From NCBI GenBank assembly GCA_003342895.1, contig PTFA01000336.1, positions 778,727 through 842,726 on the forward strand: 64,000 bases of DNA. Reading direction: 5' to 3'. The notes beneath the pieces were generated by a model. The model was given only the letters and a program-made list of their open reading frames with translations. It searched no databases and was not told where the DNA came from. Positions 38,170 to 52,485 of the stretch are shown one piece after another (position 1 is the first letter of the stretch; each line of letters starts with the position of its first letter). Both the position numbers and the translations under genes were made by a program. The DNA comes from Casuarius casuarius. Taxonomy: Eukaryota > Chordata > Aves > Casuariiformes > Casuariidae.

Positions 38170-41100
38170 ATACACATTTATTTAAAAACAACTTCCCTTG
38201 AAGTACATCATTTACCACTGAGTGGCTGTATTACTTTGGTGCCTTTAAAAAACGTAAGTACTAGTCAATATATTTACATACAAAATCTGCTACAGGTGTA
38301 ACCCACATTATTATATACAAAACACTGCTATATAAACAATAATGTTATATGTTATTTCCCCATAATTTCCTATTGTATTTGTCATACCATACATGCATAC
38401 AAATACAATGACATTGTACAGACAGATTTTCTCCTGGTGGTTGGATTTCTTCACCTACATATGCATTGACATAAAGAGCAAGATATCGACACAAGTAACT
38501 TTAAACAGGCCCACTTCCTCCTTAGATTATAAATACTTTATTTCAAACAGAACAGCACAGTGAGGATAAATTAGTTAGGCAGCTTCCATTATTCTTTAAT
38601 ATAGTAATTTAACCATAGGTAGGTATGTTTTAAAAATAAGACAAGACTAGCTCCATAAAACTATCATCTCACACCCTGTGATAAGACTTGAAGAATGGCT
38701 TCTAAAGTGAGCAGGGCAAAGAGTCTTTCTACCAAAATTGTACTACACAAATTTATAACTTCCTGTGGTCCTGGAATGCATACAGTGCACACATCTTCAT
38801 GAAATTCACATTGTACTCTGGGATTGGTTAGTAAAGTATGTGCAAATTTAAAAAGAAGTCTTGATTTCTGTGTTGTCGGAAAGCTATTAAAGTGCATTCC
38901 CCTTGTGAACAGGAGTGGCTTCCCTTGTCGCCATCCTTCCCAACATGCATTAAAAGGCTGCACACCAAGAGCCTAACAAGAGGAGGCTTCACATTTTATT
39001 GCTAAAATAAAACAAACAAACAAAAAAACAAAGAAAAACACAACCCACCAAGCACTGGTGATCAGAAAGTGTTTAATCACACAGCCTTGCCTTACCTCCA
39101 CAGCAACCTGAAAGCTATACTATCAGAATTATGTTTATTAATCACATTATTCTTATTCATAGCAAGCAAGGAAAAGAAAAAGAGAAAACTAAAAAGGTTC
39201 ATTTGATCATTGTGTTGTAACTTCCTGGAGACCAGAATAAAAACAGCAGAATATAGCTTTTATCTAGACTTGAAAGGGTCTGCAAGTTTTGTCATCTCCT
39301 TTCATCAAGTTCTTAGAGATGCATTAATTAGGTTCCAGCAGAAACATCAGACCAGAAAAATATCTGTTAAATGCAAATCTCTACCCTAGCTATTTAGGCA
39401 GATGCTGTGCCCCCAGAGGAAGTCTTTCCTGTACGAACACAAGAATAACAGACCTCAAAACTTCAGATTCCCCAAGGAAGGGACAAGACCACACACACAA
39501 AGGACAAATGGGAGTGGAATGCCAGACCCTAATCTTTTAACCCAAAATTGAAGTCTGTTTTTTAAAAAAATAGTGAAGCAGGCAATCAAATGCATAAACC
39601 TTTAAGTATTCGCAGAAGGACAGAAATAGAATAAAAAATGAGAGTTAAAAGACTGTGCCCTTGCAAAGTAATCTAAGAAGCAACACCAACTGAGAAGAAT
39701 TAACACAATTTATCTATCACCCTATCCTCTACAGAAGCAGGCACTTTTACTCAAAGATAGAAAGGATTCNAGTCACAGTCCAAGATGCCTTATATACGTC
39801 TTTTGAGACGTTTCACCAAATACTTTCTCTCCCCATGAAGAAAATTACTTAATTGTTTGTCAGTAATAACACAAGATTTTGGTCTAATTTCAGAATATGC
39901 TTTGCTTAGCCTGTAAGCCAAAGCATTCTTCTTCAGACTGATAAGCCACCTTGGCAAGAGATCGATTGATAACGCTCTCTCCTCGTTCATACCCCTTTTA
40001 AAGTTAATGGGAGTAGTGCCATCATCCTAACCAACATAAATGGGATCCATCCACACGAAAAATTCAAACCTAACCCAATACAAAATCCAAAGCAGTAAGC
40101 AAAAGGAAGAACAAATCAGCAACTCTTCTCAAGCCTACTTCATCTACACTGATTTACAGTCTCCAATTTTAGTTGTTTTGAAATGGACCTCAAATAAAAT
40201 ATCTGAAAGTCAAACTAAAATATACGACTTTGGAAACAGAGAGAAAACTACTTCCAGAAAAATACATAATTGAAAGACTCCTCAAAACAGTTTAATGTTT
40301 TGACAAGTTAAAGAACAGCTGAAGGCTTGCACTTGTTTGCAAATAAGTAAAGCTACCAACTCTTGGTATTGTAAATATTTCTTTTTCCCACTCTTCCTAC
40401 TACATATGCTGAAACCATTTACTTTTAGAAGAAGGCAATGTTTAAACAACACACAATAGCAAACATGATTTATTAATAGCACTCTAGAACTTGTGGGTAG
40501 GGAAGGGTACCTGGGTGCCCTGCTGCCTTTGGGGGTAACATATGTACCCCTCATTCAGCAACTGCTATGTTTTGTGAGCTGTTGTTAGTTCCCTCCAGAT
40601 AAACACCTGCAAACCTTCCGTGAAAGGATCAAGTAGCTGATTATTGTCTTTTGGAAATCAGTGTTGAGAATCTGGATTTCACAGATTGGTTTAAGCAACC
40701 AAAAAGAAACAAAAAATTAAAACAAATATTAAAGTTTGGGAGTTTAGAAGACCCATATGGTCATCCACTGGGAAATACTCAAAACAAGACAGATTCATAT
40801 AAGGTGCTCACGTGAAGCAAAAAAGACAGCCTGATCATTCCACTGAATGAGCTGAAAAGAAGAGCACACATTAAGTATTGAAGAGTCCTGCAATTAAAAT
40901 CTAGTGTCTGCTGGCCAGGAGGAGAGCTTTGCACAAAAAGTAGTGATCAAGTTGAGTCTCTTAGAATTCAGCGCTCCATTTAAGGTATCGATTTTTACAG
41001 TTTCAAACAAATAAAACCAATTCAGCATTTGCTTGGATCTCACAAGACAGTTCAGCCTCAAAACTTTAAAGGGATTAGCCTGGACAAAAACCTAACCAAA

Positions 41101-42707
41101 AGTGCCAGATCCAGAAAATGAGAAGTTTTTGAGCTTGACTTTGCTAACATTTCTCCTTCAATTTTATTTGCATGAAATAAAAAAAACTATCATCTTAATA
41201 CATACGTATAACCAACTTAAAAGGCAATTGAGAAATGTTTTCCTCTTGCAATCACACTTTACATCAAAGTTAAACATGATACAATACTGCAAAATGCAAC
41301 AAATCTTAAAAAATAAGCATCCAGTTGTCTGCCAGCTGAAATTTAAAAGGCTATAAATAAAGCNTTGCTAGATTCTTGGGGAAATTACTAAACATAGTTT
41401 TTGCTTCAACATTTTTTTCAGTGTACAGCACAGTTTACCTTTNGGTTTTGGTACCTGGAACCTGTCAGAACAAACGTCAGTTGTCAGCTTTATTTTTTCC
41501 AGTGTCATTGTGTTAGTCAGCAAGAACCAGTGGAAGAACATTACACTGAACTCTCAGTTCTGTCACAGAATATTCTTTTTCCTGTAGCAAGTGTATCATA
41601 GATAAATAACTGCTTTTCAAACTAAGCTATTATATCTAAACCATAGCAGCATAGTTTAGAGAAACACACACAGCTTCCACTCTCATTTGAGTGAAAAGAG
41701 TAACATCACTGGGAGGAAGTTTAAAATCTTATTACTCGCTTCTCTGATGAAAGTAATGTTTCTCTTAAGAAACAGATTTCATATTGTGAAGAAAATCTCA
41801 CTGGTCGCTTGACAGCAGCTCACTACAATGAGCAGTGCTGCTTTCTGCTCAATGGAAAACCAGTAGGCAGTTAGGCATACTTGGAAATGAAAAACAGGAG
41901 TGTTTTCTCAATATCACCATCAATATTTTCCTAGCTAGGAAGAAAGGGCTGACAACTCACTTTTCTAAGGCATTGTAGTCTTTCTTTTTGTAGTTACCCT
42001 TATCTAGTATCATAGTGTCCCTGCCCATCAGAGTCAATATGCTGAGGGAAGTAAGAACATCTCATTGCTTTCAGCGCATCAGACTGATAAAAACCAATGG
42101 TAGATAGACCACAATCACAATGGCTCTAAACTTTATCTCACTGAAACATCTATGCAAATGACAGGTAATCAGTTATTTCAACTCATTACATTAATAGAGT
42201 ATATTAAGGAAAAGTCAAAATAGTTAACCAGAAAAAAATCTTGGCTGAAGACTCCCTCAAGAATCAGTTAAGAGAGCTCACCAGCAAGCAGACCTGAAGT
42301 TCAGTTTGTCCTGTAAAAAACAATTGCATTTCCCAAATGGCATTCTTGTGACAGTTTGTTACATGTGCAGAATTTGTGCAACATTTTTTGGAAGTTTACA
42401 TTAAGTGAATGTGAAAATCAGAATCACGTAGGAGATAACCAGAAGCTAATGAACACAATTAGCTGATCTAATTTTTAAATCAAAAATATCCAGTGCTGTC
42501 AGGGGCGAAACGGACAATCAAAATTTTTATCTGATGAAATCCCAGCAAGATCTTTTCCTGGAACTGCTGATGAGACTGCCATGCGTTTTTCCTGTAAACT
42601 CTTGCAGCTTATCCATGAAGTGGAATCAACTTTGTCAGGATCGTGACATCCCTTTAACTGGAATTTTACTGTCTGTGTAGTATCAAATGGAATGAGCTCT
42701 TAAACAC
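38170..42707 (-). other. Probable RMDN3 3'UTR and downstream flank
   Basis: The stretch after the RMDN3 stop is AT-rich and gene-free. Canonical minus-strand poly(A) signals (TTTATT on the plus strand) occur at 41489-41494, about 1.2 kb after the stop, and again further on near 40470, 39000 and 38177. I cannot tell which is used, so the 3'UTR could be 1.2 to 4.5 kb long. Chance open frames of 66-99 codons occur here. Confidence 0.4.
41489..41494 (-). terminator. Nearest canonical poly(A) signal after RMDN3
   Basis: AATAAA on the minus strand, 1.2 kb beyond the stop codon. Later signals exist, so usage is unproven. Confidence 0.35.
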
Positions 42708-42761
42708 TTATTCTTCCCAGATTAACTGCATCTCCTCAAGTTCTCTCTTGCTCTCTGCATC
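42708..42761 (-). CDS. RMDN3: RMDN3 last coding exon
   Basis: Acceptor CATTTCCAG, then 17 codons reading [17 protein letters not shown] and stop TAA. It joins in phase 0 to the ELPVNTKE exon. The acidic/charged end matches the family's C-terminus. Confidence 0.85.
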   Translation of the reverse strand, partial: DAESKRELEEMQLIWEE

Positions 42762-45700
42762 CTGGAAATGCAATAAAAGAACTGATAAATATGCAGCCCA
42801 ACTTAACTAGAAAAGATAACTCAATTTCCCTTTTGTTCAACCCCATAACAAGTTTTAAATACCTCTTCACCCCCTGTCTCTTCTGAATGGTTCTTTTTCT
42901 GTACCTTACTGAACATTATCGTACATTCTGAACATGACTGTCTTTGACGTCTATTTAAGTTCTCCCAAGTACTAAAGAGAGATTTTCTTATGTTTCCTTT
43001 TGAGATAAGAACTGAGAATTACAGCAGCAAGATCCTATCCTTTGCTCTATCACTGACTTTCTTACACTGGAGAAGTTCCTTCTTTCTTGCTTCTCTATAT
43101 GATGGAAGTTATTAGACTGCCTCTTTGTGATGAAGAGAACTAATGTTTGCAAAAACTTAAGCCATTAAAGCCACTTAAGTATTGGCTTCCTTACTAGACT
43201 CCCATTTTTCTTTTAATTCCAGATGAGAAGACAGAATTGAGAATTCATAGCTTTTCTGCCCCTAGCTTTCCCCTGGTCTTTCCTGAAAATCTCAGTGCTT
43301 TTCTGATTAAGTTCTTATGCCTCCAATACAGGTATTTCTTGTTCTTCTGGAAAAACGTCCTATTTCTATTTATCGGATATACCATTCTAACTCTGTCTAG
43401 AGAGATTTCTAATCAGTCTACGGTGAGGAAGCTACTCATTTGACAGAGCTTGGGTATTTCCTTCGGGAAGAATGGAATTCTTCTGCTTGATACCTTGGCT
43501 TCCCTCGCTTGGGCAGCACACAGTAGCCACGTAATTTATGTAGTACTGGGTAGAGCCCTGCAGGTGGTAGCACAGGCAAGTCAGCAGGCTGCCAGATGAC
43601 TGACCAAGACTTGCAGGCTTATGGTCTGAAACTCAGCACAATACTTTCAGTGTAGCAACACAAAGACTAATTATGGCCTTAAAAACTGAGTGTCATGAAA
43701 ATGCTGCACATATTTATAATGTGGCCTTACATCCAAAATGTTTATTCTGTCAAACTAAGGATGAAGGAGTAAATTCTGGAGGACCTGTTTACATTACTTC
43801 ACTTGCATTTTTCATGATAATGCAAAGAGCATCTGACTAAACCCAAAAGTTGATGTGTTTTTAATCAGTTTCTAACTGGCAGTAATTTGATGGCACCTTC
43901 TATACAGTTCTTGCTTAACAGGAAATATAAAGTGCAAAAAAGAACTCCCAGCTGGGAAATACTGTCGCACGGCACTTTCTGAAACACAATACAGTCTACT
44001 TTCCATCATCTTATAAAAGTAATGGAAGAGCTGGAATATCCTAGGTAAAAAACAAACAAAAAACCCACAGATGGTGGGCAGCACACGGCAGAAACATCCA
44101 GACAATCAGTTCCAGCCTAGAGGAGCTGAGAAGCTGACTTGGCACCAGCAGAGTTAAATCTAGGCTGCTCCTCCAAAGCCACGCAGGTAATTAGAACAAG
44201 TAATGCAGCACTCCAGCCCTAAGACAATCACGTAGCTTAAGCGCACCCAACTGAATTAAGCTGGCTACACGCAACAGTGCCTGAACTAATAAACCTTCCC
44301 CAGAACCGGCACACTGGGCAGCATACTTCAAGTGCTCAGTGGTTTTGCAGAAATGCCAATTTATGAGTTGCAGCTAATTAGACCTGCTGAATTTGTGCAG
44401 GGCATTCAAATGTGTCTACAGCCAGACCCTAGAAGCACCAGAGTATTTGCATGGTGTTACACTGGACTTCTAAGCCCTGTTAGAGTCTCTCTGGTTTGAA
44501 GGAAGTCAGTCTGGGTCTGTCTACATGTCTGGAATGGTTGACATGAAACCCAGATAAACCACCCCACTCACCAAGCCCCTGCCATCAGTGAAGTATGTTT
44601 CTTGGAAATTCCAGGAGCTGATGAGTGAAAGCAATACGATTCTTTACACATTTTTATCACTGTCTATTCTGAACAGCAGCAATGATCTGGCTTCATTGTG
44701 GCCATTTAGTAATGAGAAACAGTGACACAGTTTAGAATCACATCAAATTTATCTGCCAGCTGCCAGGACAGGCAACACTGGTGCCTCCTTTGATGAGAAT
44801 CCTAAAGACTACTGTAGCCTCAGTTAACTTGCATTCTCAGCCACGTCACTCACAGGACAACTGATTCATGAATTCAAAAGCCCTGGGATCCCTGGTGCCA
44901 GGAGAAACTAACAGCAAGCTATGTGCGAGGCATGGAAGCCCATTCCACGAATTCTTCACTTTCTGCTCTGCAAAATTAGGAATTTAGATTTTGAGGCTCA
45001 GCTCAAGTCAGCACTTCCAAATTTACAGCAGTGCTCCCTGACTACTTCAAGGCTTTCAGGTTTCCTGTTGTAATATTGGGATCCAATATGGGTGTGACAG
45101 CAAGGAGTCTGGGATCCTAAAGTAGAGCAGATCACATCATGGAGTGCTCTAAGCCCAAAGACTTGAAAAGCAGAGCTTTCCAACAGCTTATACTGGCAAG
45201 GATACCAGGGGAATTTCAATACAACAGAAGTTCAGACTCCCCAAATTCCCATAAAGTTATTTTTTCTTGGAAATTTTCTGACCAGCTATCANGTTAAAGA
45301 GACAAAGAATCCATGACTTGCCTTTGGATTCCAAGTTGAATTTGAAATACTGGCAAAGTCNTGTAGAGGACAGATGAGGTCATTTAAGCTTATGAACTAA
45401 GTAAAGTCATCACACCANTCTTGCATAATTACTTTTTAGAGTGTAGTGACACTTTAAACAGGAGAAACAACCATGTAGAAAGGGAAANATGTCTATGTTT
45501 GAGAGAAAACATTTTCTAAATTTCATAATGCTAGTAAATAACATCTTACATAAAATGACTAAAACTGTACTTCAGTACACTTTTGGCCAATTTTCTCTCC
45601 GCCTTTTTATTTGCTANAGCTGCTAAGTTATCCATATTGGACATATTCTCAGCTACTTAATATATTTCATTATTTTGCTGACTGGCTTTAGACATNCTGA

Positions 45701-48700
45701 TAGTAGGTCTGAAGGAAAGAAAAGAGTCCATGCTAAGGAACAAATTCCAATAAAGCCTGGGCTTGCTACCTGAAACTTCTCTCAGAAAACTACTTTACCT
45801 CTGAAACCAAAAGTAGCTCACCATCAACCTGTGGTTACTGCACTTTTTTCAAAAGAAATACCTTAAATTTCTGGACCCATTCTGCTTTTGGTGAAATAGA
45901 TTCGTAACACCCATGAATATAATTTGGCTAACTTTTAACCTTGTAAGGGAATTCTCTTTCCATTTTCCAAGGGCAGAAAGGAAGTATACACAGAGGAAAT
46001 TTTAGCTTCAACTCAAAGTGATAGATAAGAACTGCTGAAAGACTGGGGTATGGAGAAGCCTACATCTTTAAACTGTTTAAACCTAATCCAGGGTATCTAA
46101 AGTAGTCTGAAAAGGTCTTAAAGTGACTATCATTCAGCTTACTTTTATTAGTTAACACATTATTTTAATTTGAATTGATCATACTGTGTTGAATGGCCTA
46201 GGTAACCCACATTCATAATCAGATATCCAGGGAAACTCTCAACTTTAAATTATCCGACTGGGATTTCCAAAATTTCCCCATGATTATTTTTGGCAATTTA
46301 GCACATACATGGAAGATTTTACATAATCTCATTTGAGGTGATGGGTCAAATGCATACAACGTAAAATTAAATTAGTTTATTTTCNTGGTAAATTATCATA
46401 TTCCCAGTGTCAGTAAAATAAACAGCAGTGACTGCTACCTCTTTTGTATTAACTGGCAGCTCTGAAGCAAGATTCATCCAGAGAAGAGCTGCAGAGTTAT
46501 TCCCCAGGTCCCTGTAACACTGTAAAGAAAAAATGACAATGTGAGAGGAGTTAAACATGAGACAGCAGGCAGAAAAAAAAACCTGAGCAATTATAGAAGG
46601 TACCTAGGAACTGATAAAAAGGACTACTTCTACCTTTTGAGCATTCATACTACACAGTTTCAGGCTTCTCACATTTCCTGCAGTATCTTTCATTCACAAA
46701 GCGTTATAAACATCATCATATCATAGAGTACTAGATTTCAGGGTTTTTTGTTTTCTTTTGGGCAAAGAGGTTGCTTTTTTGGTNGGACATTTTAAGGTCT
46801 CCCTCTGCTTTTCACCATTTCCCCTGGTCCATTTTTATTTCTACTTATACTGCCACTATTCCTTACATCATTTTCATCATGAAACCTCGATACAGTCAGC
46901 ACATCATTTAGTGACGCTCTTTTCTTCCCTAGGCTTTTGAAAACAAGGTCCAGTTGCAAGCACTGTATCATATATCATCTACAGGCCTTTGAGGTTTCAC
47001 AATAGGCGTGAAACATTTTTTTTTTGGCTTGAACTCTTCTCCAACAGTACAGAAACAGTCATCCTTCTAGNAGAGGAAAGCCTCATGGTTTTTGGTGCCT
47101 AGCGAGTCATGGAGGCATTGGGGGACTGTGAAACAAGCAATGTTAACAGGAAATGGTTGCTAAAAAAAGATCAGCAGTAAAAGTTAATCATGCTTGTAAT
47201 TAACATAAAAATATTACATATTCCCTCAACACAAAGAAAAAGATCTTCAGAACTCCAGCTTCAGACCAGCAGTCACTGTTAATCTAATCACCTCTTAAGA
47301 CTGCCATCTGTGCTGGTAAAATAGAAACATACAGTATACTTTACTTTTTCCCATGATCCTCTTCCAGGACACACCTTAGAAATTCAAGGTGGCGGTGGGG
47401 CTAACCTGTTGCTTAGAAGTCACCATTGCCACTTTATATAGGAATTTTATCTGTTAAAAACCAAGAACGATGCTCCACAGGATTACATAAAGGCAAAATC
47501 CTCCCAAAAAGTGATTTTTNATACATCTGCACTAGATCATCTGCCCTTTTTTAACACACGCATGTTGTTAACTTAGAAAATATTGGTTCTGAATGGAGTA
47601 ATTTAAGATATTTAGATGAGAAGTGCTACGCACATGTAAAATGTTTTGTATATATAAAATTTTAATAAAAATGTTTCTTATCCTAGAAGCATATGACTGA
47701 ACTAAATAAAGCAACAAGTCTAGTGAGAGAGGTGAGTGGTTACCTTGGCAATGTATACTCTTCCTGCTTTGGAAAATCCTGGGCTCAANTCCTCAACCTG
47801 CAAAGAATAGAGAAGAGGGTGGGACAGGGCAGANAAAAGCAGACATGAGGATATACGAAGGACAGTTTAAACTTTTAATGCCTATATCAGGTTTGTTGTA
47901 TCTCCTTAGGAAAAAAAAAGTTACATTAGATCAGTAAACCCCAATTTAAGTATANAAATCAGTTTAAGAATTTTACATAGATGAGCCTGACTTGGTTAGT
48001 GAAGTCCTCAGACTCTCATAAAGCGCCTGTGATTCACCGAGCAGCATTCATAACAGAAGGCCAAGGTTGTGAAGCTAAGCATTCAGAAGCTAAGAGAAAC
48101 TCAGAACCATGATCACCTGTGCAGCCTTCACTACCTCCTCCAGCATGTGCATATATATCCTTGCCAGACCAGTCTCATCCATTTTGCCTTCTCCTGAACA
48201 TACTGGTGCCAAAGCTCAGGAATCTTTCCCCAATCTTCTATTTTCTAAATCTCACTTACTAGTTCCTAGTTTCTAATCACTAATGCCCTTCTGTTTTCTC
48301 TCCTTCATCTCAGTTCTAGGCATCACTCTCCAAGCACCTTTTTTCCAGTATGTTACTACTATCACCCCCTGGCTTGACCTTATCCCATCTGCATTCAAAT
48401 TAAATGTCCTCTACCAAGATGCCTGAGCCCATCAGGAGAAGCACTGAGAACACAAGAGAGACAATGTCCCTGTCTTGAGTGCCCTTTTCTGGACTTAGGC
48501 CTAGTTCAGCCTGTGACCACCCCAGAGCTGCAATTTTCGNGAAGACCTCTATTCCTCTGAAGCATGCTGACTGTGGCTGAAACCTGAGATGGACTCTGCT
48601 GAGCATATGGGAACTGCACTTTTCAAGGGTATAACTAGCTTCCAGAGGGATGCTTTTGTATCCTTTTAAAATTCTCTCCATATCTGACCACAGCAAAACC

Positions 48701-51700
48701 TCAGAAAAATTCAAGTTCCTCTTTCAAATCCCAGTGCCACTATAACTTATCAACAAAAATGACAAGTTTTTTTTTTATTCCAATGGACAGAAATGGAACA
48801 CTTTGCCTCAAACCTACTCTGAAATGATTTAATCATTTTGGCTGANATTTTCAAAAGGATATAGCTTCAGGCAGACACCTATCGCAAGCTTTCATCTCAA
48901 ACAATTACATTTTTGGCAAATTATAAGCAACTGAGAATACTGTGATATTCTCTGACACTAAGAAGAACTGTTGGCCCAATCTACAATTTATAAAGTGACA
49001 GAGTAATTTATTTCTGTAACAATTCATTAGAGGTACTCAAGAGTAGTTCTCACAAACACGGACAAAGACCATCTGTTTAACTCCTTCATATTGTGTAGAC
49101 CCTAGCAACAAGCAAGAGCTATATGCTCACAAATGTGATTCAGGCCATGTCTTAAATACATTTTCATCAACAGGAAAAAACAAAAAAACATCTAGAAGGT
49201 AGGATTAGGATTCCTACATCTTAGGAAATACTGTACAGAAGTACATAAGCAATGTGTCCCTGAAAGCTTAAAGAAGTCAAGTTCAAAAGTTCCAATTGAG
49301 AAGCTGGACCTAACAAGACAACCTTCTTATAAAATACTCTGAGAGAAATAAAAAAAGGGAGAATGTTAGGAATATCTATGCCAGTTTTGTCATGGATGAA
49401 TTCAAACAGCTCTTACAGACCATGAAAGGATGTGCATTTAATATTACAGACCATGTGCATTTAATATTAAGCACNGTATCATTCCTTTTTGCAGTTTTTA
49501 AATGGAAAGACAAAATCCTCTTAAAATTTTGGATCTAGTTCTGAGGTCTTCAGAATGCTTTTTTCTGTCAGCCTATTCTAAAACATAGGCTCCACATTTT
49601 TTGCTNTCATCAACTTTTCCTCCTCAGATTCTACTCAATGGAGATATATTATGGGGCATTTGGAGACCGTTGCATTTACATAGGACATAGGTACTCAAAT
49701 TCCACACTTGTGATCATATTTGTCAGTTGAGTGATTCCCTTGCTTATCAGATTTCGGTACCCTTAAAAAGTTTTGCAGTGCATCTTGTACAGTGGCTGTA
49801 GGAGGGGCTTCAAACAAAGCAGCAGCAGTCTTTTTTTCAAGCCATCCCAGATGGGAAACCTGCAAAAAAAGATGAAACTATCAAACCTACCATACACATA
49901 AAGCATATACGAAAGGATACAAAGACAATGAACTATCCAATTTTACGTANCTGTCTCATGCACCTGGGAGAAAGCCAAAAATCACAATAGTGTCAGCAGA
50001 TTCTGATCAAGTATACAAGTGCAGCTACAGAATTAAACCTGATTTGCTTGTTCTTGTCCCTAGCTTATACTACAAGTCACATTTTGCACAAATCAGCAGC
50101 CACATGCAGAATGCTCCAAATAAGATTTGTCTTTACAACTGGATATTGCCGCAGGGCAACAGCGTGAGTGGTCTAAAATCCAAACCCACCTTACTGCAAT
50201 CATACCAGTTCCTGGCAGTTCTTACCTATGCATCAGAGCAAACCCACACCTGCAGTCATTCTGTCTCCCAGATTAAATCCTGCACAAGAACACGTCCTCA
50301 CCAAAGATCCCTCAAGAGAGACGGGCTAAAGCCTTCCCACCAACACATATTCATACTTGTGAGTAGGTAGCTATTATAACCATTCCATGAAATCTTACTG
50401 TCCTGCTCCCAGCTTCTCTCTAATAAAATCTCTGAGATTCCAGTGGAGGAAAGGAAACCCACAATTCTAACTTCTGATAATACCTTCTTTACTTAGTACT
50501 GTATAACTCTCACAATATGCAGAATACCAGGAATACTAACATATTTCTACAAATATCTGCCTTAGTCTTATAGCTTCTGCAGCTATAAAAGTAGTAAGGC
50601 TGACCAGGAAATCAACAATAGAATAAGGAGCCAGGAGCTTCCACTACATTAGCTAGTAATTATCTACGTCAATTATCTCAGCCACAATCTCTGCAATGTG
50701 ACTTCATTTTTGACAGCAGCAAAGCACTTTCAAATTGTATAAACTCAAAAGCAGATAGTTACTGCAAACTCTTATTTCTTTTTATAGGCACTAAATCTGA
50801 TTTATGGTATTTGACTCTAAGCTTTTCCTTGTCAAGAATGCCAAAANTTATAAAGCAGCTGGCACACTTCTTCCAATACCTCCAATACTTTCTGTAGCAA
50901 TGGTAGAGGAAACACATGCAAAGGATTATACAGATATAGTTTATGCAGAAGCTCTCGCCAGCCCTGATATATCCTTGATCACATCCAGATGTGCTTAAAG
51001 GATTGAAGGTAGTTTGTTTTTACTGAGTAAAGCATGGGAAACAGTAAAAAGCATGAGCTAGTGTGAAGCTAGTGCTTTTCCTGTACCATTCTTTGCCATT
51101 CCACCTCCCTTGCTCCCTGCAATGACTATAAAGTTAAGTCAGGAGACCCAAACCCTCTAGAACTCCACTTTTTGGCAGTTCAGAAATAATACTTTTGGCA
51201 AACTGCTGCCATCGGGGAAAGAGACAAAAAAAAAAGGAGAAGATGAGGAGCAGAATGGTGGAAATAAATANATGAAACAGCAAAAACATCAGTATCTTTT
51301 AATCTGTTCAACTGAGGTACAGCAAGTACTTTAAAAGCCTTTTGTTGATTCAAGGAGAAAAGTATTGTAACAGCAAGAGTAAATGACCTTGCCAATAAAA
51401 AAAACCATTCTTCATGACGAAGCTTAAAAAAGCTTCAGCANGGTTTCAATACCACAGACCTTTCTCTACTTTCTAGCTTTTGATCATTAGCACAGAGGAA
51501 CACATGGAAAATGCACTCAGCAAGCATTTGTCTTGATTACCAACTAAGCATTTCTCTAGTATTCTCTCTCACTATTGTGGGACCTGAGCTCACATAAATT
51601 CTCATTAAAATCCTCTACCAACGTAGGATTTCAAGTGGTAACACAGTATGAAGGTATTAATTTTAGGTTTAGCAAGAGGAAGATAAGGAGATGGGCTGCC

Positions 51701-52413
51701 TAAGACTTCTCAATTACAGTTAAAAAACAATTTAGATGGAAAGATGAGAGAGATTCTGAATGAGACACAGTGTCCTGGCAGTTAACATTAGCCTTTACAG
51801 TATTAGAGGTTTCTGAATGCAATATAATTACAGCATGCATATCATCTGGGGGTGTTCTTCTTGGCATTGTTTCAGGACTGAAATGAAGAGTTTCCAGACC
51901 CCACACAAGTGTAACTTTTAAGCTACTTCTTCAAGCTACCAAGACATTTCCATACAATTCTACCCATACTTTTTGATACAATATCTGAATTCAGCAACTG
52001 CACAGAATGTGCTCAACGCTTATGGCTGGTGGTTTGAATCCACNTATCTTTCATCCAAACATCAAATTCCAAGGAAGAAAACAGTAAGAAAATAGTAATG
52101 AACTCTTTTTTACCTGGTAACACCACCTGCCCAAAAGATAGTAGGACTTTGGATCATCCGGTTTCAGTGAAATTGCTTTATCAATGTGTTCCTACGGAAA
52201 ATCATCACCAACATACATTACGTACTTGTTATAAGCAAACATGAAGTCCACAAGAACAGATGAACTTATGTGGAAGGAGGAAAGAAAGGAGAAAGTCTGC
52301 AATTTAAGTGTCAGGGATCAATAAAGTTACAGTGATAAAGAGATTAGAAATTTCTTAAAGTGGTTTCAGCAATCATAAAAAAACAGCATTATCAGCCTTA
52401 GAAACAAGAATTA

Positions 52414-52485
<72 letters not shown>

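Noticed and set aside
38664..38963. 99-codon minus-strand frame downstream of RMDN3
   Set aside because: It looks somewhat protein-like but lies in the probable 3'UTR/flank, has no splice signals that fit RMDN3 and matches nothing I recognise.
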